NCBI GenBank assembly: GCA_002049455.2
Contig: KV918879.1
Span: 1 to 64,000, forward strand
Direction of reading: 5' to 3'
Origin: Porphyra umbilicalis
Taxonomy: Eukaryota > Rhodophyta > Bangiophyceae > Bangiales > Bangiaceae
Length of the DNA stretch: 64,000 nt
Position numbers and translations under genes: made by a program. The first letter of the stretch is position 1, and each line of letters starts with the position of its first letter. Of this stretch, positions 1 to 12,290 are shown in pieces. The notes under the pieces were generated by a model. It was not told the DNA's origin and did not search any database. It was given only the letters and a program-made list of their open reading frames with translations.

Positions 1-3000
1 GCTGTCCCCGCCGTCACGGCATGCCACGATCATTCCCCCGCAGTCGCCAGCGACAGCTGTCTGCAGCGCGCGGTCCGGCCGGTGACGGCGTTCGCCAACC
101 ACCGCTGAGGAGCATTGCCACCAGCTGTGGGAGTCAGCCCCTCGGTTTACCCGAGAAGGTTCGTACCTGCCCTGCCACCCACTTGTCTCTGGATATACGT
201 CTCGTCGCTAGTACGGCGCACGCTCACACTCGCATGTCGTTCTTTGAGCGACATTTTTGGCGAAGAGTGTAAGAGAATACATCCCACATTGTCCAGCAAG
301 GGCTTGTTATGCCCTAACAGTGAATTGGATGCACGGCCCCGAGCCGTCGGTATCTCCCACAAACTATGTACACGCTCGCCTACAAGAGCAAATACAATAA
401 AGCACTTGCACAACGGAGATGGAGTCGGGTGACCAGCCTCCGCAACAAAACCAGAAAAGGAAAATAAGAAAGAGACGTCGCAAGGGCGAACAGCCAGTGT
501 GGGCGCGTGCCGGACAGCGACTCGGCGGCCCTGCGCCATCGATACAGTTAAACGAGAAGCATACAAGGGGTGCCCCGGGCGACGCTCCGGTAGACACAGG
601 AAGGACGGCTACACAGCGTAGACGCTTCGAAGACTGGTGGCAGCGGTTTGCGATATGTACAGCAGCAGCACCGCCAGCGCCAGAGGTCGACCCGCCCGAC
701 CGGGGATCCCAAGGAAGGGAAGAGGCTTGGGTCGTTGGTTGCCCGCTCAGCCCCACGTCAGCGACACCTTATTTACACGGATGACTTGGTAGCGGCACAA
801 ACCCCCAGCGTCTGGCACTGTTGTACAAACCGGGGGTCGCGCGTCATCGGGTTGGTCGGTCGGTCGATAGCCGCTCCGGACAGCCAACCGAACCTTGTCA
901 ACCACGGGGAGCTGCCGTCCTCGGCCCGGCCGTCATCTGACGAGCAGGTCGACGACAGGGACGCGGCGGAGGACGACGATGGCACCGACAGGGACGCCAG
1001 CGGGTGGAGCACGCTGACGGGAACGGGGCGGGCAACGGAGTGGAACAAGCGACTGCGCGGCCGCGACACCGACTGGTAGCGAGTCGGAGGCGACGGAGGA
1101 GCAGACCCAGGCTCCATCGTCAGTCGTGAGTTGTCGGACCGCGAGGGGAGCAAGGTGATAGAAAAAGGGCGCGACGGGAAGGCAGTAGGTGACCGCGAGG
1201 TGCCAATGAGGCACAGCTAACGACAAAGGGAGCCCAGCAGCGGAACGGCGGAGTGGCCAGCTCTCAAAAGAGGAAAACCGCTATTGCAAATGTGCCATCA
1301 ATGACACGCGCGGGCAAAGCCACGCACACCAGCACCGCAGGCACGCGGGCAGGCAGCGACGGTGAACGGCGACTAGCCTGGCAGCGTCACGGCGGCACCA
1401 ACAGTCAACGAGAGCAGCTGGCGCCTCGGCAGAGACGTAGATCGCAGCTGACCGATTCGGGTGGCCCGCGGCCGTCGGCAAGTGTGGCGGTACTGGCAGT
1501 CCGTGAGGCGTCAGCGCCAAGAAGCACTCGGCGTTGTCTTGACGATTGGACGCGCCGGCAGAGGCAACACAACCGCGAGCGGCGACGGCTCGGATGTGAC
1601 GGTAGTGGGAGTGGGGGTGGCGGTTGGGGGTGGCGGTAGCGGCGAAGGGATGAACGGGGATTCGTGCAGGTGCCAATGCGAGGCAGGGCTGCTTAATAAT
1701 CGCGCTCTGCGACGGACGAGCGGGGTCGTCGTTTAAACAAAACCCTCGACCGGCTCAACGGCCGCCACGCGGCCTGGCACCGCCGTGCGCGGCCCCCCGC
1801 CCAGCGTAGTTCGGCGACAGCTAGCCCCCCCCCCCTGCAGATGCCTTCAGGGGTGGGCGCGTGCCACCCAGACTTGTCACCCGCGTTCCACGCCAGAGTC
1901 TTCACTGCAGCGAGAGTGAGCCCGCAGAGGGCATCGCAGCGTGCTCCGACACCACCCCACCGACAACGCCTTGAGGAGGCGCCCCGGCGGAGTGAGATAC
2001 GTCGAGCGTCCTTTGGGCTCGGGCTTACCACCCCCCCCTCAATGTCTCTCAGACGCATCTCCGCTACACCCTTCATTGGGGTCGCTGAGGGGCCGATGTG
2101 GCCGCGGCGCGGCTCAGTTCCGAAAATTTCCCCGTCGCCGGCCACCGCCCATGCGCTGTCGGTCAAGAAAGGTCCAGAGACGGTCGCGACGTGAGACCGC
2201 CAACGGCTACCGTCGGTCCACCCAACGTCTGCGCAACAACCCTGGGGAACGTAGGGTGCACTGCTGGAGCGGCCGGGAAGTGCCGACAGAGCACCTCTAG
2301 CCGCCGCCCCGCAGCGGTGGTTGCGGACTCGGTCATTTGCGGGTGGTCGACCTGGGAGCGCCCGGGCGGGGCTCTCTGTCAGAAGGCGGTCAGCAAGTAG
2401 CCCTGTGCCCTCCCCCCCGCCCTGGTGAGTCAGTTTCAAAGGATCCGTGAGAGGGGAAGCCCATTCGCGGCCTCCCCCAGAAAGAGTCAGATCATCTGCC
2501 TCCCGTCCTGAACGGGAGTCTGCACGGGAGTCCTGTTCGCGGACGGGCTGGAAGGAAGCCGATTCCGTTCACCCTTCCGTTCGAGAACGGGAGACTGAAC
2601 GGGAGGAAATCCCATTCGGGCAAATCAGTGCCAGGCTCTGGCCGCCCGCGCGGCACAGCAGACCAAACACGAGGCCATTTTATAGGCCATTCCTACAACG
2701 GGCCAATGGGCGCACTAGAGTGCGTTAAACACCCCTTCTCCCGCTAACCTGGCGATATCTGCGGCCCGCTACCGTGAGGACAATGCACTTGCATCTTGTT
2801 GAGGTCCGAAGACCGGGGCATTGGTCGCGCTGCGAGAGCCGATTCCCAAATTGGCGACTGCACGTCTTGGCCGTGGTGTCCCGAGCAGATCTGCACCGCA
2901 ACGCGATTGTCTTCGTCGTGGTTGTGTGTCGTGTGGCAATGGATTTCCACCACGAGCTATCGGTCCTTATGGCGGGCTCCTTAGCACAGTTAAGCCCAAA

Positions 3001-3799
3001 GATGCGTGGCAAGTGCAGGGGTCCCGTGACCCAGAGCCATGCATCTTGAACATGAATGGAACGGGAGTCTTGCCCGTTCGCGAACAGCTGCCTGGACGGA
3101 AGGCTAAATGGGAGCAGCCGTCGTCCAGGACGTCGACTTTTCTGACGATATCAACCATGCGCGGAAGAGCACTGCGCGACGACGGCCACACGCCGGTCAC
3201 GGTGGATGGAAACACCAATCCCAGGCCACTCCCAGGAGGTGCGACCCGCCCTGACGTGCCGACCGGCTGGACCTCAAGTCGGTCCACGCCAGCCGAGCAA
3301 GCCGCCCGCCTCGCAGACACACTGCTGAGTGGGGGGCAAGACAAGACGCGGCAGGCGAAAGTGGTGCGCCCTGCGACTCGCGGGAAGGCGCCAATCCGCA
3401 CTGGACACTTGCCCCGTGTCGGCGGCCCATCGAAAATGGGCGAGGTGCTGTCAAGACGACCTTGCAGTTTCGACGATTTTGTTTCCTTGATTGCCTGATC
3501 ATCAGGCTGCTGGGACGTCCCAGCGCTGTCCGGACAGCTGCCCTGGCTCATGAAGGGGGGACGACGGAGCAGGCTGTTGACCGGACGCGGGCCCTGCCTG
3601 GAGCACTCGGGCCCGTGGCAACAACAACAACTCACGCAAGGAGTTGACCCATCTGGAGGCGGCTCTGAGCGGCATCCAGCAACGACGCTGCGCTGGCCAC
3701 CTGACGGCAGTATGAAACAAATAATTGTTCGGGCGGCACACTGCTTTTCTCTCGTGGGCGACCAACCAGCGATGCCGCCCGGCCGGCTCACCGTCGGAG
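1..3799. other. No recognised gene
   Basis: Mixed-composition DNA without a convincing coding region. The best candidates are overlapping plus-strand frames at 419-784 (Met start, basic KRKIRKRRRK segment, a DWW motif) and 648-1079 (acidic DEQVDDRDAAEDDD stretch). Neither shows a family I recognise and both could be chance frames. Scattered GAACGGGAG-type motifs recur at about 2510-2610 and 3058-3085, which suggests decayed repeats. The long minus frames at 1693-2439 and 2967-3791 have no domain and mirror GC-rich sequence. Confidence 0.5.
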
Positions 3800-4500
3800 G
3801 TGGAAGCTGCGGGAATGGAACACCACTGCGCAGTGGTGCTTATCGTGTGTTCACGCGCGAACGCGTTTTTCTTATAAAAAGCTCCGAAACCCCCTCGGTC
3901 AGGCCCTCCGCAAGTGCGTCGATTTGTGGAAAAACTGTGGAAGAACTGCGGGAGAGGCCGCAAGAATTGGTGGCTTACTTTTTACAGGGTGACCCACAAG
4001 CTGGTACAGAGAAAAATCTCCAGCTGTCAAGAGCGACACGGAGCCAATCGCCATGACGGCTAAGGGTCTCCATGATCCAATCGTCAATCGATATCGGTCG
4101 CATCACCGCATGTGTGGCTGTTGTTGGCCAGCTGAACGGGCTGCGGACAATGGGGAGATTGTCAATGCCTACGGCGTAAGCGACATGGTCGTTCTGTTGC
4201 TCGGCCCCCTCCGAAAGATGCTGACGACGCAACTTTTTGTGAAGCGCAGGCAAGCGGCGTCCGGGCTGAGGGAAGGCTATGGCCGTGCTCAGCGCCCCGA
4301 GATGGTTTGGATGACGTAAACTTGACAAACCGGACGACGCACACTTCCGCTGCTTAAGTTGTTGTGGGCGAAATCGCCGTGTCCGGCCCCATCCAGGCCG
4401 GTCCGCAAGATCTTTACGGAGCTTTTTACCAGAAAAACGCGTTTGCGCGTGAACACACGATAGGCACCACTACGCTGGGTGGTGGCTGCAGCTCGTTTCG
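3800..4500. mobile_element. Inverted-repeat (MITE-like) element
   Basis: The segment around 3831-3886 reappears in reverse complement at 4417-4474. Both arms contain a shared TATCGTGTGTTCACGCGC core followed by an ACGCGTTTTTCT-like stretch and AAAAAGCTCCG. Weaker similarity continues outward (GAAGCTGC/GAGCTGCAG) and inward. The arms enclose about 530 bp of lower-GC DNA without a convincing ORF. This is the structure of a small non-autonomous element with terminal or subterminal inverted repeats. I could not fix the exact ends or find a target duplication. Confidence 0.5.
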
Positions 4501-4680
4501 ATGTTGATCCGGTCAGGTGCGGGCTTTTTCAACGTGTCTGGTGTGAGTACACTTATTTCTCGCAGCACTGTAAGGTGGCAGTCCATACGATCGTTTCCGA
4601 AAAGATCTGCGTTTCCAGGCCGTCAAGCCCCTGCTGAACCATGTAGACCCCCTGAAAACTGTCTCTTCGCGACGCCTTGC

Positions 4681-4785
4681 TGACGCCCTTTTGAGTTGGG
4701 GCGTTAGGGCGCACGACGCCCAAATGACGCCTTGGTGACCCCCTTAATGACGCCCTTAACGACGCCGCGGACGTTCTGAGCAACC
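4681..4785. repeat. Short degenerate TGACGCCCTT repeat
   Basis: At least five copies of a TGACGCC(CTT) motif occur within about 100 bp, for example near 4681, 4730, 4747 and 4757, with GACGCC variants between. A similar GGCGCTGTTAG array lies at about 16830-16880, on the other side of the host-gene island. Function unknown. Confidence 0.5.
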
Positions 4786-5324
4786 CTAGCTGTCGAGTCC
4801 CACGTTGCCCAGGTGCTCGTGGCACAGTCGAGTCCCGCGGCAGGGGAGACAAAGAGTGTGGCAGTGAGACCAGTCGGAAAGACGGGGAGAAAGGGGAGAG
4901 CAATTTGGCGAGGAGGCGCGCCTACGGTGCAGTGACTGCACACACTTCCCGCATGCCGCATCGGTCGTGGCTCGGGCGCCGCCTTGAGCGCGGGTGGCCG
5001 CCGTGTGCACAGGCGCCGCGTGGGGGTTGAGCGGCGCGATGCGGTTCGGAGCGGCGGACAGCACGGGTGCCCCACCGGGTGCCGCAAGGGTGTGACCGCG
5101 CGCGCCGGCAACGCCCGGAACACAAGTGGGGTAGCACAGGGCCAGAGCAAGGCCAGACTGGGCCCATAGGGCGATGCGCCCTCAGCGCCGGCGTACTGAA
5201 GCTAGCCTGTGAATAGGAAAAAAGGCTGTCGCGAAGCCTGGCGGCAGCAGCCAGGATTCTTTCCAGTTAGTTGTTTCTCTATCCCCCCTTCCCCCTGCCC
5301 CGCCATCCCCTGCTTCTCGGCCTC
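4786..5324. other. No gene seen; downstream flank of bZIP gene
   Basis: GC-rich stretch between the short repeat and the 3' end of the bZIP gene. Overlapping frames here are short, lack domains and look like composition artefacts. It probably holds the 3' UTR and terminator of the minus-strand bZIP gene. Confidence 0.4.
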
Positions 5325-5626
5325 CTACTCATCCTCTTCAACCCCAGCCAGCGCCCGCTCTGGGTGCAGCAGGTGGGTGAGCAGGTCCCGCAGGCCCACA
5401 TTCACGTCACTTGCGTGGCGGTGGGCAGCCTCCACCTGCTCCAAGTTGGCCTTGGATTTGGTGCGGGAGCGTGCCGCAGCCTCCCGGTTGCGCTTTGCCC
5501 GCATCCGCCGCGTGTCGGCGGCGGTAGCCGCGTCGCCGGGCGTGCCTGCCGGCCCACCACCAGTGTCCCCCTCTGTGGAGGGCATGCACGCGGCCGTCGC
5601 CCCAGATTCGCCCGCCGCTGCCGCCC

Positions 5627-5665
<39 letters not shown>

Positions 5666-6770
5666 TCGCCACCGCCTCGCCGCGTCGCCGAGGGCGCCCC
5701 GTGGCCACGGCGGTGGTCGTCGCGGCGCGCGCTTCCTCCCCACCGCTGCCGCCCTCCCCGCCCGACGCGTCGCCCCGCGGGTCGTCCCCATACGCCGACG
5801 CGGCGGCGCCCGCGGCAGCGGCGGCGGCGGCAGCGGTCGTCGTCGCCGCCGCCAGTGCGAGCGACACGTGCATCGGCGCCGGGCGGCTGGCACGCCCGCC
5901 GCCGCCCGTCGCCCCGGGCGACTGGTAGCGGAGCGCCGCCGGCGCGCTGAGGCGGGTGGCGGTGCGTGGCAGGCCGGGGGAGCCGAGCAACGCCGCCCCC
6001 ACCGGCGGTCGGTGGGCGGCCGACGGCGCGAGGCGGTCGGGGTGCGCCCCCGCCAACCGCAGCGGGGGCGCGTGCAAGCCGAGCGGCACGGGAGGGACCC
6101 CCATCCCCGCGAGCGCCGACAAGCCGAGCGGTGGGGACACCCCCGCCGGGGCGTGGGAGCCACGCCCGCCGCCCAAGTCGGGCGACGACTGCAGGGCGCC
6201 CGCGGGGTGGTGCAACGCGGCGGGCGGGAGGCCCGCCAAGCCGAGCTCGAGTTTGACGCCCCGCCCGCCGCCGCCACCGCCGCCGCGGCTGGCGCGCAAG
6301 TGGGGGAGGTCCCCTCCCCGCGGGTGGAGGTACCCATCCCCCCGCCCCACCACGGAGAGCCCCCCGCCCCGCCCTCCCCTCGGTGGAAACGCCAGCAGGG
6401 GCAGGGGGGACAGGTCACCGCCACGCCCGCCGGCGGCGAGCACCCCGTCGTCGGCGGCGAGCACGCCCGCCCCCCCGAGGCCCGGCGGTAGGCCCAGCGG
6501 CACCGACGCGCCGCGTGGCAGCGCCGCTGACGGTGACGGCAACGCGCCGCCCACGCACGCGGCCGCGGCGGCGGCGACGGGACCGCCACCCCCCCCCCCA
6601 CCATCGTCGAGCACAAAGTGGTCGAGCAGCACGTCGTCGGCGAGCCCCGAGTGGACGCCCACGCTGCCGACGCAGCCACCGTCGTCGCCGTCCAGGGAGG
6701 GGAACGAGGGGGGGCTCACCCCGTCCGACCCCGAATCAAAGTGGAAGCTCAAACCGTGCCCATCGTTCAT
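5325..6770 (-). CDS. bZIP transcription factor
   Basis: Single-exon ORF of 481 codons from ATG at 6770. The N-terminal 400 residues are low complexity: acidic near the start (DSGSDG, DGDDGG), then long Gly, Pro and Ala runs, including a poly-Ala tract at about 5620-5665. The C-terminus carries a bZIP basic region, RRMRAKRNREAAARSRTK, with the diagnostic N-x7-R spacing (NREAAARSR), followed by a short leucine-zipper-like helix (LEQVEAA, LRDLLTHLL). Such proteins dimerise through the zipper and bind DNA in the nucleus through the basic region. Having bZIP at the extreme C-terminus is common in stress and developmental regulators. The target genes cannot be read from sequence. GC3 is extreme, like the neighbouring host genes. 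The start is the only Met before the acidic N-terminus, and the adjoining upstream minus frames have no domain. Confidence 0.8.
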
Positions 6771-7615
6771 GGCCGGTGGGAGGCGCCGTACGTCCCGTCG
6801 CCAGGGATAAGGGGTTGCCGGTGGCTACTGCCGCCGTCGCGGCAGCTCCCGTGCGCCGCCAAGGTGACGGGAGGGGGGGAAAAGAAACCAACAGCGACAG
6901 GCGGGTGGGGGGTCGTTGGCAGAGGAAAGCAGCCTCGAAAGAGGTCCGTGTGCCCGCGCGACCGCTGCAGCACCCCCCTCGTCGTTGCGGTGCAAGGACG
7001 ACAACCGCCGGTCAAGGGGCCAGCCCGGTGCGGGCCACCAGCCGCCACGACCCCCGCCGCCCCGCGGCCGCTCTCCCGCACTCGCAACCCACCGTTCCGT
7101 GCCGCGGCCGTTGGCTGTGGGCGCCACCTGCGCACCCACCCGCGCCGCCACCCCCCCCGTGTGTGGCCGCCGCCCCCCCCAGGTGCGCCGACCCCCACCA
7201 CCGTCACCCACCCGCAACCAAAACGCGCCCAAGCCGGCCCGGCGCGTGCTCCCGTGTGCCCACCCGCCTCCGCGGGCCCTCCCATGGACAGGGGCACGCT
7301 ACCAGCGCCGCACGGACCGTCAGCGGGACACCTCGCCGTCCGTCGCCGGCGGCGGCTGCTGCCCGCCCGCGTGGGGCCGTGGCGTGCCGCCCTTTGGGGG
7401 GGGGGAGGGGGGGGGACTGGGGGGGCGGCGGGTTGAAGCGGCGCCGTGAGCGGCGCTCGTGGCTGCTCGCGCCCGTCGCCCCACGCCGCGCGTCTCGCGG
7501 CGGCGGCGGCGGGCGCAGCACCGCTGACGCAGCCGCCGCCACAGCCACCACCGCTGACGCCATCGGGTACAGTGGGCGGGGCCGGCGCGGCGTGACAATG
7601 CGGCAGCGCGGCGGC

Positions 7616-7646
<31 letters not shown>

Positions 7647-8169
7647 GCGGCAGCAGCTGCAGCGACTGCCCCGCCTGTGCGTGTCTGGTGGCCTCGTCGT
7701 TGCTCCTCGACGTGTGTTTCCGGCACAGGCGGGGGAGCGACGGGAAGGGTGTACGGGAGATGGGGGCGGCGCACGGCGGCGCCGCCGCGAGCGGCGGAAA
7801 GGGCTTGTCAGCAGCTGGACGGCAGCGGTGATCCGGCTCGTGCCGCCAGCTGCTGACAAGGGGCAAAGTCTAGCCAGGTGGAGGTGGCACCAATTTATGT
7901 ACCGTCATTCGTCGACCCAATCGATGGACCGGGCCCGACCTAATGGACCGTCCCGCATCCAGTGGCCACCGCCTGTTGCACGAATAACAGCACAAGAGTG
8001 TTTCCCTCCACGAGTCTGAGCAACCCGCGGCAGCAGGTCGCAGAAGAGGGGTTTGGGGAGTGCGCACCATGCACTAGGGAAGCCGAGCCAGGAAAAAAAC
8101 GTGCGCGCACGTGACGGTACAAAACGTCTACCCCTGAAGATCAACCGCCACGCGCGCCCCCCGTCGCCC
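6771..8169. other. GC-rich intergenic DNA with CGG microsatellite
   Basis: Stretch between the bZIP start and the end of the FGH gene. Both genes are on the minus strand, so this holds the bZIP upstream region and the FGH downstream region. Several long overlapping frames on both strands are dominated by Pro, Arg, Ala and Gly and have no domain. I treat them as composition artefacts. A (CGG)n/(GGC)n microsatellite lies at about 7606-7655. A strong hairpin is listed separately. Confidence 0.45.
7804..7860. repeat. Perfect 15-bp inverted repeat (hairpin)
   Basis: CTTGTCAGCAGCTGG at 7804-7818 is matched exactly by its reverse complement at 7846-7860. An inner CGGCA/TGCCG pair (7820-7824 with 7841-7845) extends the stem after a one-base bulge, leaving a loop of about 16 nt. 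It lies about 310 bp beyond the FGH stop codon and about 1 kb upstream of the bZIP start. It could be an RNA hairpin in the FGH 3' region, a small-RNA precursor or a dyad protein-binding site. Confidence 0.6.
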
Positions 8170-9093
8170 TCACTCCCCTCCCTTTTTCTCCGCTGCCGCC
8201 GCCAGCGCTGCCGCGTGCAGCGCCACGTGCTCGCCGAGGAACGTTGCGATAAAGTGGTAGCTGTGGTCGTACCCCTCCCGCAGGTGCCACTCCACGGGCT
8301 GCCCCGCCGCCGTGCACGCGTCGACAAACTCGTCCCCCCGCAGCTGCCCGTCCGCCCAAAACTGGTCGGCGGCGCCCTGCTCCACCCGGATGGGGGTGGA
8401 CGGGTAGAGCGGCTTGCCACGCGCGCCCATCAACTCGGTCGCGTCGTGGTCCGCCCACCCCGCCGCGGCGGCGGCGTCCCCTCCCAGGTACCCCGTAAAC
8501 GCCTTGACGCCCCACGGGCAGGCCGTCGGGTGGGCGACGGGCGAAAAGGCCGACGCGGACGCGTACAGGCGCGGGTGGCGGAGGGCGAGCGTCAACGCGC
8601 CGTGGCCGCCCATGGAGTGGCCCGCCACCGACCGGCGGGTGCCGTCGAGGGCCACCCCGCCCCCGCGGGCGGCGACCGCCGCCGCCACCGCCGCCGGCAG
8701 CTCGACCGTCACGTACGTTTCCATCTGGTAGGCGCCAAAACCGGGCGTCACGGCGTCGACGTAAAAGCCGGCGCCGGTGCCAAAGTCCCACCCGTCCTCC
8801 TCCCCGGGCGCGCCCGCGCCGCGCGGCGACGTGTCGGGCGCGACAATAATGAGGCGGGCAGCGGCGGCGTGCGCGGCGGCGCCGGCCTTGGTGATAAAGT
8901 TTTGGTCCGTGCACGTCAACCCCGACAGCCAGTAGAGGGCGGGCAGGGGCGCGCCGCCGCCGCCCGCCTCGGGGGGGGGGGTGATGACCGAAAAGGTCGC
9001 CTTGGTGCCGCCCAGAGCGGGGGAGGTGTAGGCGTATTGGGTGATGGCGCAGCCAAAGGCTTTGGTGCGGCTGACCTCGGTCGGCGTCTCCAT
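8170..9093 (-). CDS. S-formylglutathione hydrolase (esterase D)
   Basis: A 307-codon protein of the esterase D/FGH family, an alpha/beta hydrolase that hydrolyses S-formylglutathione to formate and glutathione in glutathione-dependent formaldehyde detoxification, usually in the cytosol. Visible hallmarks in order: the YWLSGLTCTDQNF segment of the oxyanion region, DTSPRG, the nucleophile elbow GHSMGGHGAL (catalytic Ser), the catalytic Asp in GAADQFW, and the catalytic His in DHSYHF near the C-terminus. All are intact. The start is placed at the Met of METPTEVSRTKAFG (9093), which gives the family's usual length of about 280-300 residues. The open frame continues to a Met at 9300, adding 69 Pro/Ser-rich residues that could be 5' UTR or an organelle-targeting extension. 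No intron is seen. The family call is firm; localisation is not. Confidence 0.93.
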   Translation of the reverse strand: METPTEVSRTKAFGCAITQYAYTSPALGGTKATFSVITPPPEAGGGGAPLPALYWLSGLTCTDQNFITKAGAAAHAAAARLIIVAPDTSPRGAGAPGEEDGWDFGTGAGFYVDAVTPGFGAYQMETYVTVELPAAVAAAVAARGGGVALDGTRRSVAGHSMGGHGALTLALRHPRLYASASAFSPVAHPTACPWGVKAFTGYLGGDAAAAAGWADHDATELMGARGKPLYPSTPIRVEQGAADQFWADGQLRGDEFVDACTAAGQPVEWHLREGYDHSYHFIATFLGEHVALHAAALAAAAEKKGGE

Positions 9094-12000
9094 GGCGGCG
9101 GCCGGGGGGGGGGGGGGGGGACGCGAGCAGGCGGCCACGGAGAGCGACGGAGGCGGGAGGGAAGAGGAGAGGTGGGAGAGGAAAAGGGCAGGGGAAAGAG
9201 GTGGGGGTGGGAAAAATGGGAGCAGAGGCCGAGGGGGGCGGTCGCCAAGGTGGAGGACGTCGGCGCGCGTCGTAGCGATGGAGGTGATGGCAGCTGCCAC
9301 GCGAGCCGTGATCCCATGCTTTCTTGCTGCCGGTCAAGCTGGATCGGCACCGCAGCTCGCCTGTGGGAATCAAGCGCTGCTCACACCTACTTGGTGTATC
9401 CTCTCGGTCAACTTCCCTGGACTTTAGTTCCCTGGACTTTAGTCTAGAGTGCTTTCTCACACCCACACGTCGAAAAAAAAGTCCTTCTTTCTAGTGCACG
9501 TTGCGGGAGTACTTAAAAAAACGTTGTTGGCGGTCCGTTTGGCTCCCTACGCCGTTCACACCTAGTTAAGCCGAGTCTTCTGGGTTGAAAGTTTTGAACC
9601 TTCAGAGGCCACGTCGCCCGTTTACTTACAGAAAACAGTCAATCTCACCCCTCAGGAACAGCCCGGCAGTCGTCCTGCCCCCCACCACCACCACGGAGTC
9701 CACCGCTGCCAACGCTCGTCACCGTCCGTCCCCCCCTCTCCCACCACTTGTGCTGCTCCCTCCGAGTTCCCCCGCCTCTACCGCAATACATGGGAGCACG
9801 CGATGCTGTTTGCCCGTCGTTTGTGCCATTTCGTCGCTTGTGCGTGGAGAGTGGTGCCGGGACGAGTCTCCCCCCCCCCAATCCCCCCCTTCAAGCGGTA
9901 TGAAGCATTCGTTTATGTGATTCGGCGTTTGTTCCATCAGCATCAGCGTGGTATGGCGGCCCTACCAAGCATCGAGTACACCGCGAGATCTAACTCGATG
10001 GCCCCGGTATGCGTATTTGACCTCTTGTTGGCCGATGCAGTGCCTTTCTTGTCACTTATCTCTGCTTGTCGTTACACTGGCTGGCTATTTTTTGCTCTCT
10101 GTGGCCACGGTCATGTGTTGTTGTCATTCAGACATCGGCAGGGGCGGTGCGTGGGGCAGGGGGGGGAGGGGCTGGTGGAGCTGTGGGGGGGGAGGTGGTG
10201 GGGCGAAGGCGTGGTGGCGATTGGATGCGGCGACAGGAGGACGTGGCACGGCGGAGGGTGCACCACGAGATGAAACTATCAAGTAGAGGCTTCAGCTGCC
10301 CTGGACGGAGTGGGGTACGGGGCGAGGAGGGAGGTGTCCATGCGCATCCACCCTTGATACTATTTAGATATGGCCAATGTGATGGAGTGCAGAGCGCCCC
10401 TGCTCGGCGTCAAAGAAGTAACCCCATCAGAGTGCCTTTTGTCCTCATTTTCTGTACGTCGGAGCCGAGACATGTGCGAACACTACGCGTCATGCACTTC
10501 TGTCGACTTCATCTTTCAGCTGCGTGCGCGACCCCATGGAGGCGGGGATCGATCGGAATCATATGACGAGGCCGAGTAAATGCGCACCATCCATCCCACT
10601 TTCACATTGTGTGTCGCGCAGGAGATACGCCACGTGTCCTTCAGACGCTGCAGAATGGCCAGGCGCGGAGGGCAGCGCGGAAGCTGCGTGGTGAGAGAGA
10701 AGAAACGCCCAAAAGTGCAGAGTAGTTGTAGTATTTGTTGTATTGCCCAATGCCCTGTCGTTCCTGTAGTGGACAGTGCATGATCGTCCAACAGAATGTC
10801 CGTATTGTCCGGAAACGAGTTGAAAAGCCGTAAGACTCGCATCGGCCAGTCTTAACTGGGTGTGCGTTGGAGGACGTCCCCCGGCGCTTTCTTGACTATG
10901 GGAACATGCGCCGGAGCTGTCCGCATCTTTCTGTGAAGTTGCTCGAGGTGGCGACGTCTTCATCGCCCGTACGGTCCGCGGAAGCAGAATCGTGGTTAAA
11001 AAGGTGCGTGAGGGAAGGTGCGGCGTTTACGGGGTCGTGGGGGCAGGTGGACGCGGCCACGAAGGGCCATGATGTCCGCGGTAGTTGGCCAGAATCGGGC
11101 TCTGCGGGCCCTGTGGGAGACGTCGGTTATGATTTTTCAAACAGGGGGTCGTGTCGGCGCTGAATGCGCTGCGGCCTGCGTGGTCGCGTCCCTTCCCGCA
11201 ACACCCGCGCGCGGCGGGTGGGGGCGGCGGCCACCGCCGCTGGCGGTGTTGCCGCCGCGCCTGCCGCCGACGCGGCGGTGAGCAGTGGACGACCGTGCGC
11301 ACGACGCGCGCCCGCACACGGCAGCGAGTGGCGGCCGCGGCCGCGGCGGCCGCGGCCGCGGCGGTGCCGGCGGCGGCGGCGGCGGCGGCGTGGCTTCCCT
11401 GCTATTTTCTCGCTCCACCCCGCCGCCCGCCCCCCCATGCCATCGACGGCTTCTTCCCCCCCCCTCCCCCTCTGTGGCCCCACATACCCCCCCCTCCCCA
11501 TCCACCGCGTCGCCGCCGCGCACGTGCGCACCGCGCAGCTCGGCCTCGAGTCTGCGCTGCGGCAAGCGACGACTGCCCAGCCAGCGTCGGCCGGTGGTTG
11601 CTCGGATGGTGGCGGCCGTGCCTCGGTGGCAGCCGCCGCCCGCCACGGCGGTGGCGGCCGCTGCTGACCCTCCGGTGGGTGCGGCAGGAGCCCCTCGCGG
11701 CGATCACCTACCCCCCCTCGGACGAAGAAAAAGCGCTGGTCGTCGAGGAGCGTGCGGGCGGCCGCTACCCACCAGTGGGCGGGTACCCCCCCGACGGCAG
11801 CAGCTGCCGCTCGTGCGGGCCGCGGTGGACGCCACGGCGGAGGTGGGCGGAGCGGCCCCTACGCCAGCAAGCGGTGGTCACGTCGGCGACCGCCACCACC
11901 GCCGCCATGGCCGCCTTCCTCGTCTCCTTTTTTCTGATCTCCCGCTCGTACGTGCGCTCCCAAGCGGCGCCGGTCGTGCAGGTGACGCTCACCCGGGAGG

Positions 12001-12290
12001 CGGTGCTCGACTTGCCTATGTATCTTTCGTCGTGTGAAAACAGTTCTATCGTTTTGCAAGTCCAGGGTGTTTTCGCGAACGCGCTTTCAGTCTCTTACAA
12101 TTCCACCTCAAGTCGTTTGGTGCACCGCCTCGGAGCCGCCTCCGTCGCGGTCGTCGCCCCGCCGGCTATGTCACATACGTCCCCGTCCACGTTGTCGCCA
12201 CGACGGCCGCTCCACCGCCGCCCCCCCCCTCGGCGACGGAGCCATCTGGCGGATCCCTCTCTCTGGCGTCCCCCTTGCAAGTTGTTTCCC
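9094..12290. other. Intergenic DNA between FGH and bL32m; no further gene recognised
   Basis: 9301-11150 is lower in GC and holds only short frames. 11150-11990 is very GC-rich with Pro/Arg/Ala-rich frames on both strands, including an open plus frame that runs into the bL32m frame. I see no domain in it. A GCGGCC-rich block lies at 11330-11395. A relatively AT-rich patch at about 12020-12120, just before the bL32m start, may hold its promoter. Confidence 0.45.

Noticed and set aside
6383-7831. 482-codon plus-strand frame opposite and beyond the bZIP gene
   Set aside because: Arg/Pro/Ala-rich mirror of GC3-biased coding sequence; the bZIP domain is on the other strand.
11151-12290. Upstream extension of the bL32m frame back to 11151
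   Set aside because: The extension is low complexity and not presequence-like. The Met at 12291 gives a typical mitochondrial N-terminus.
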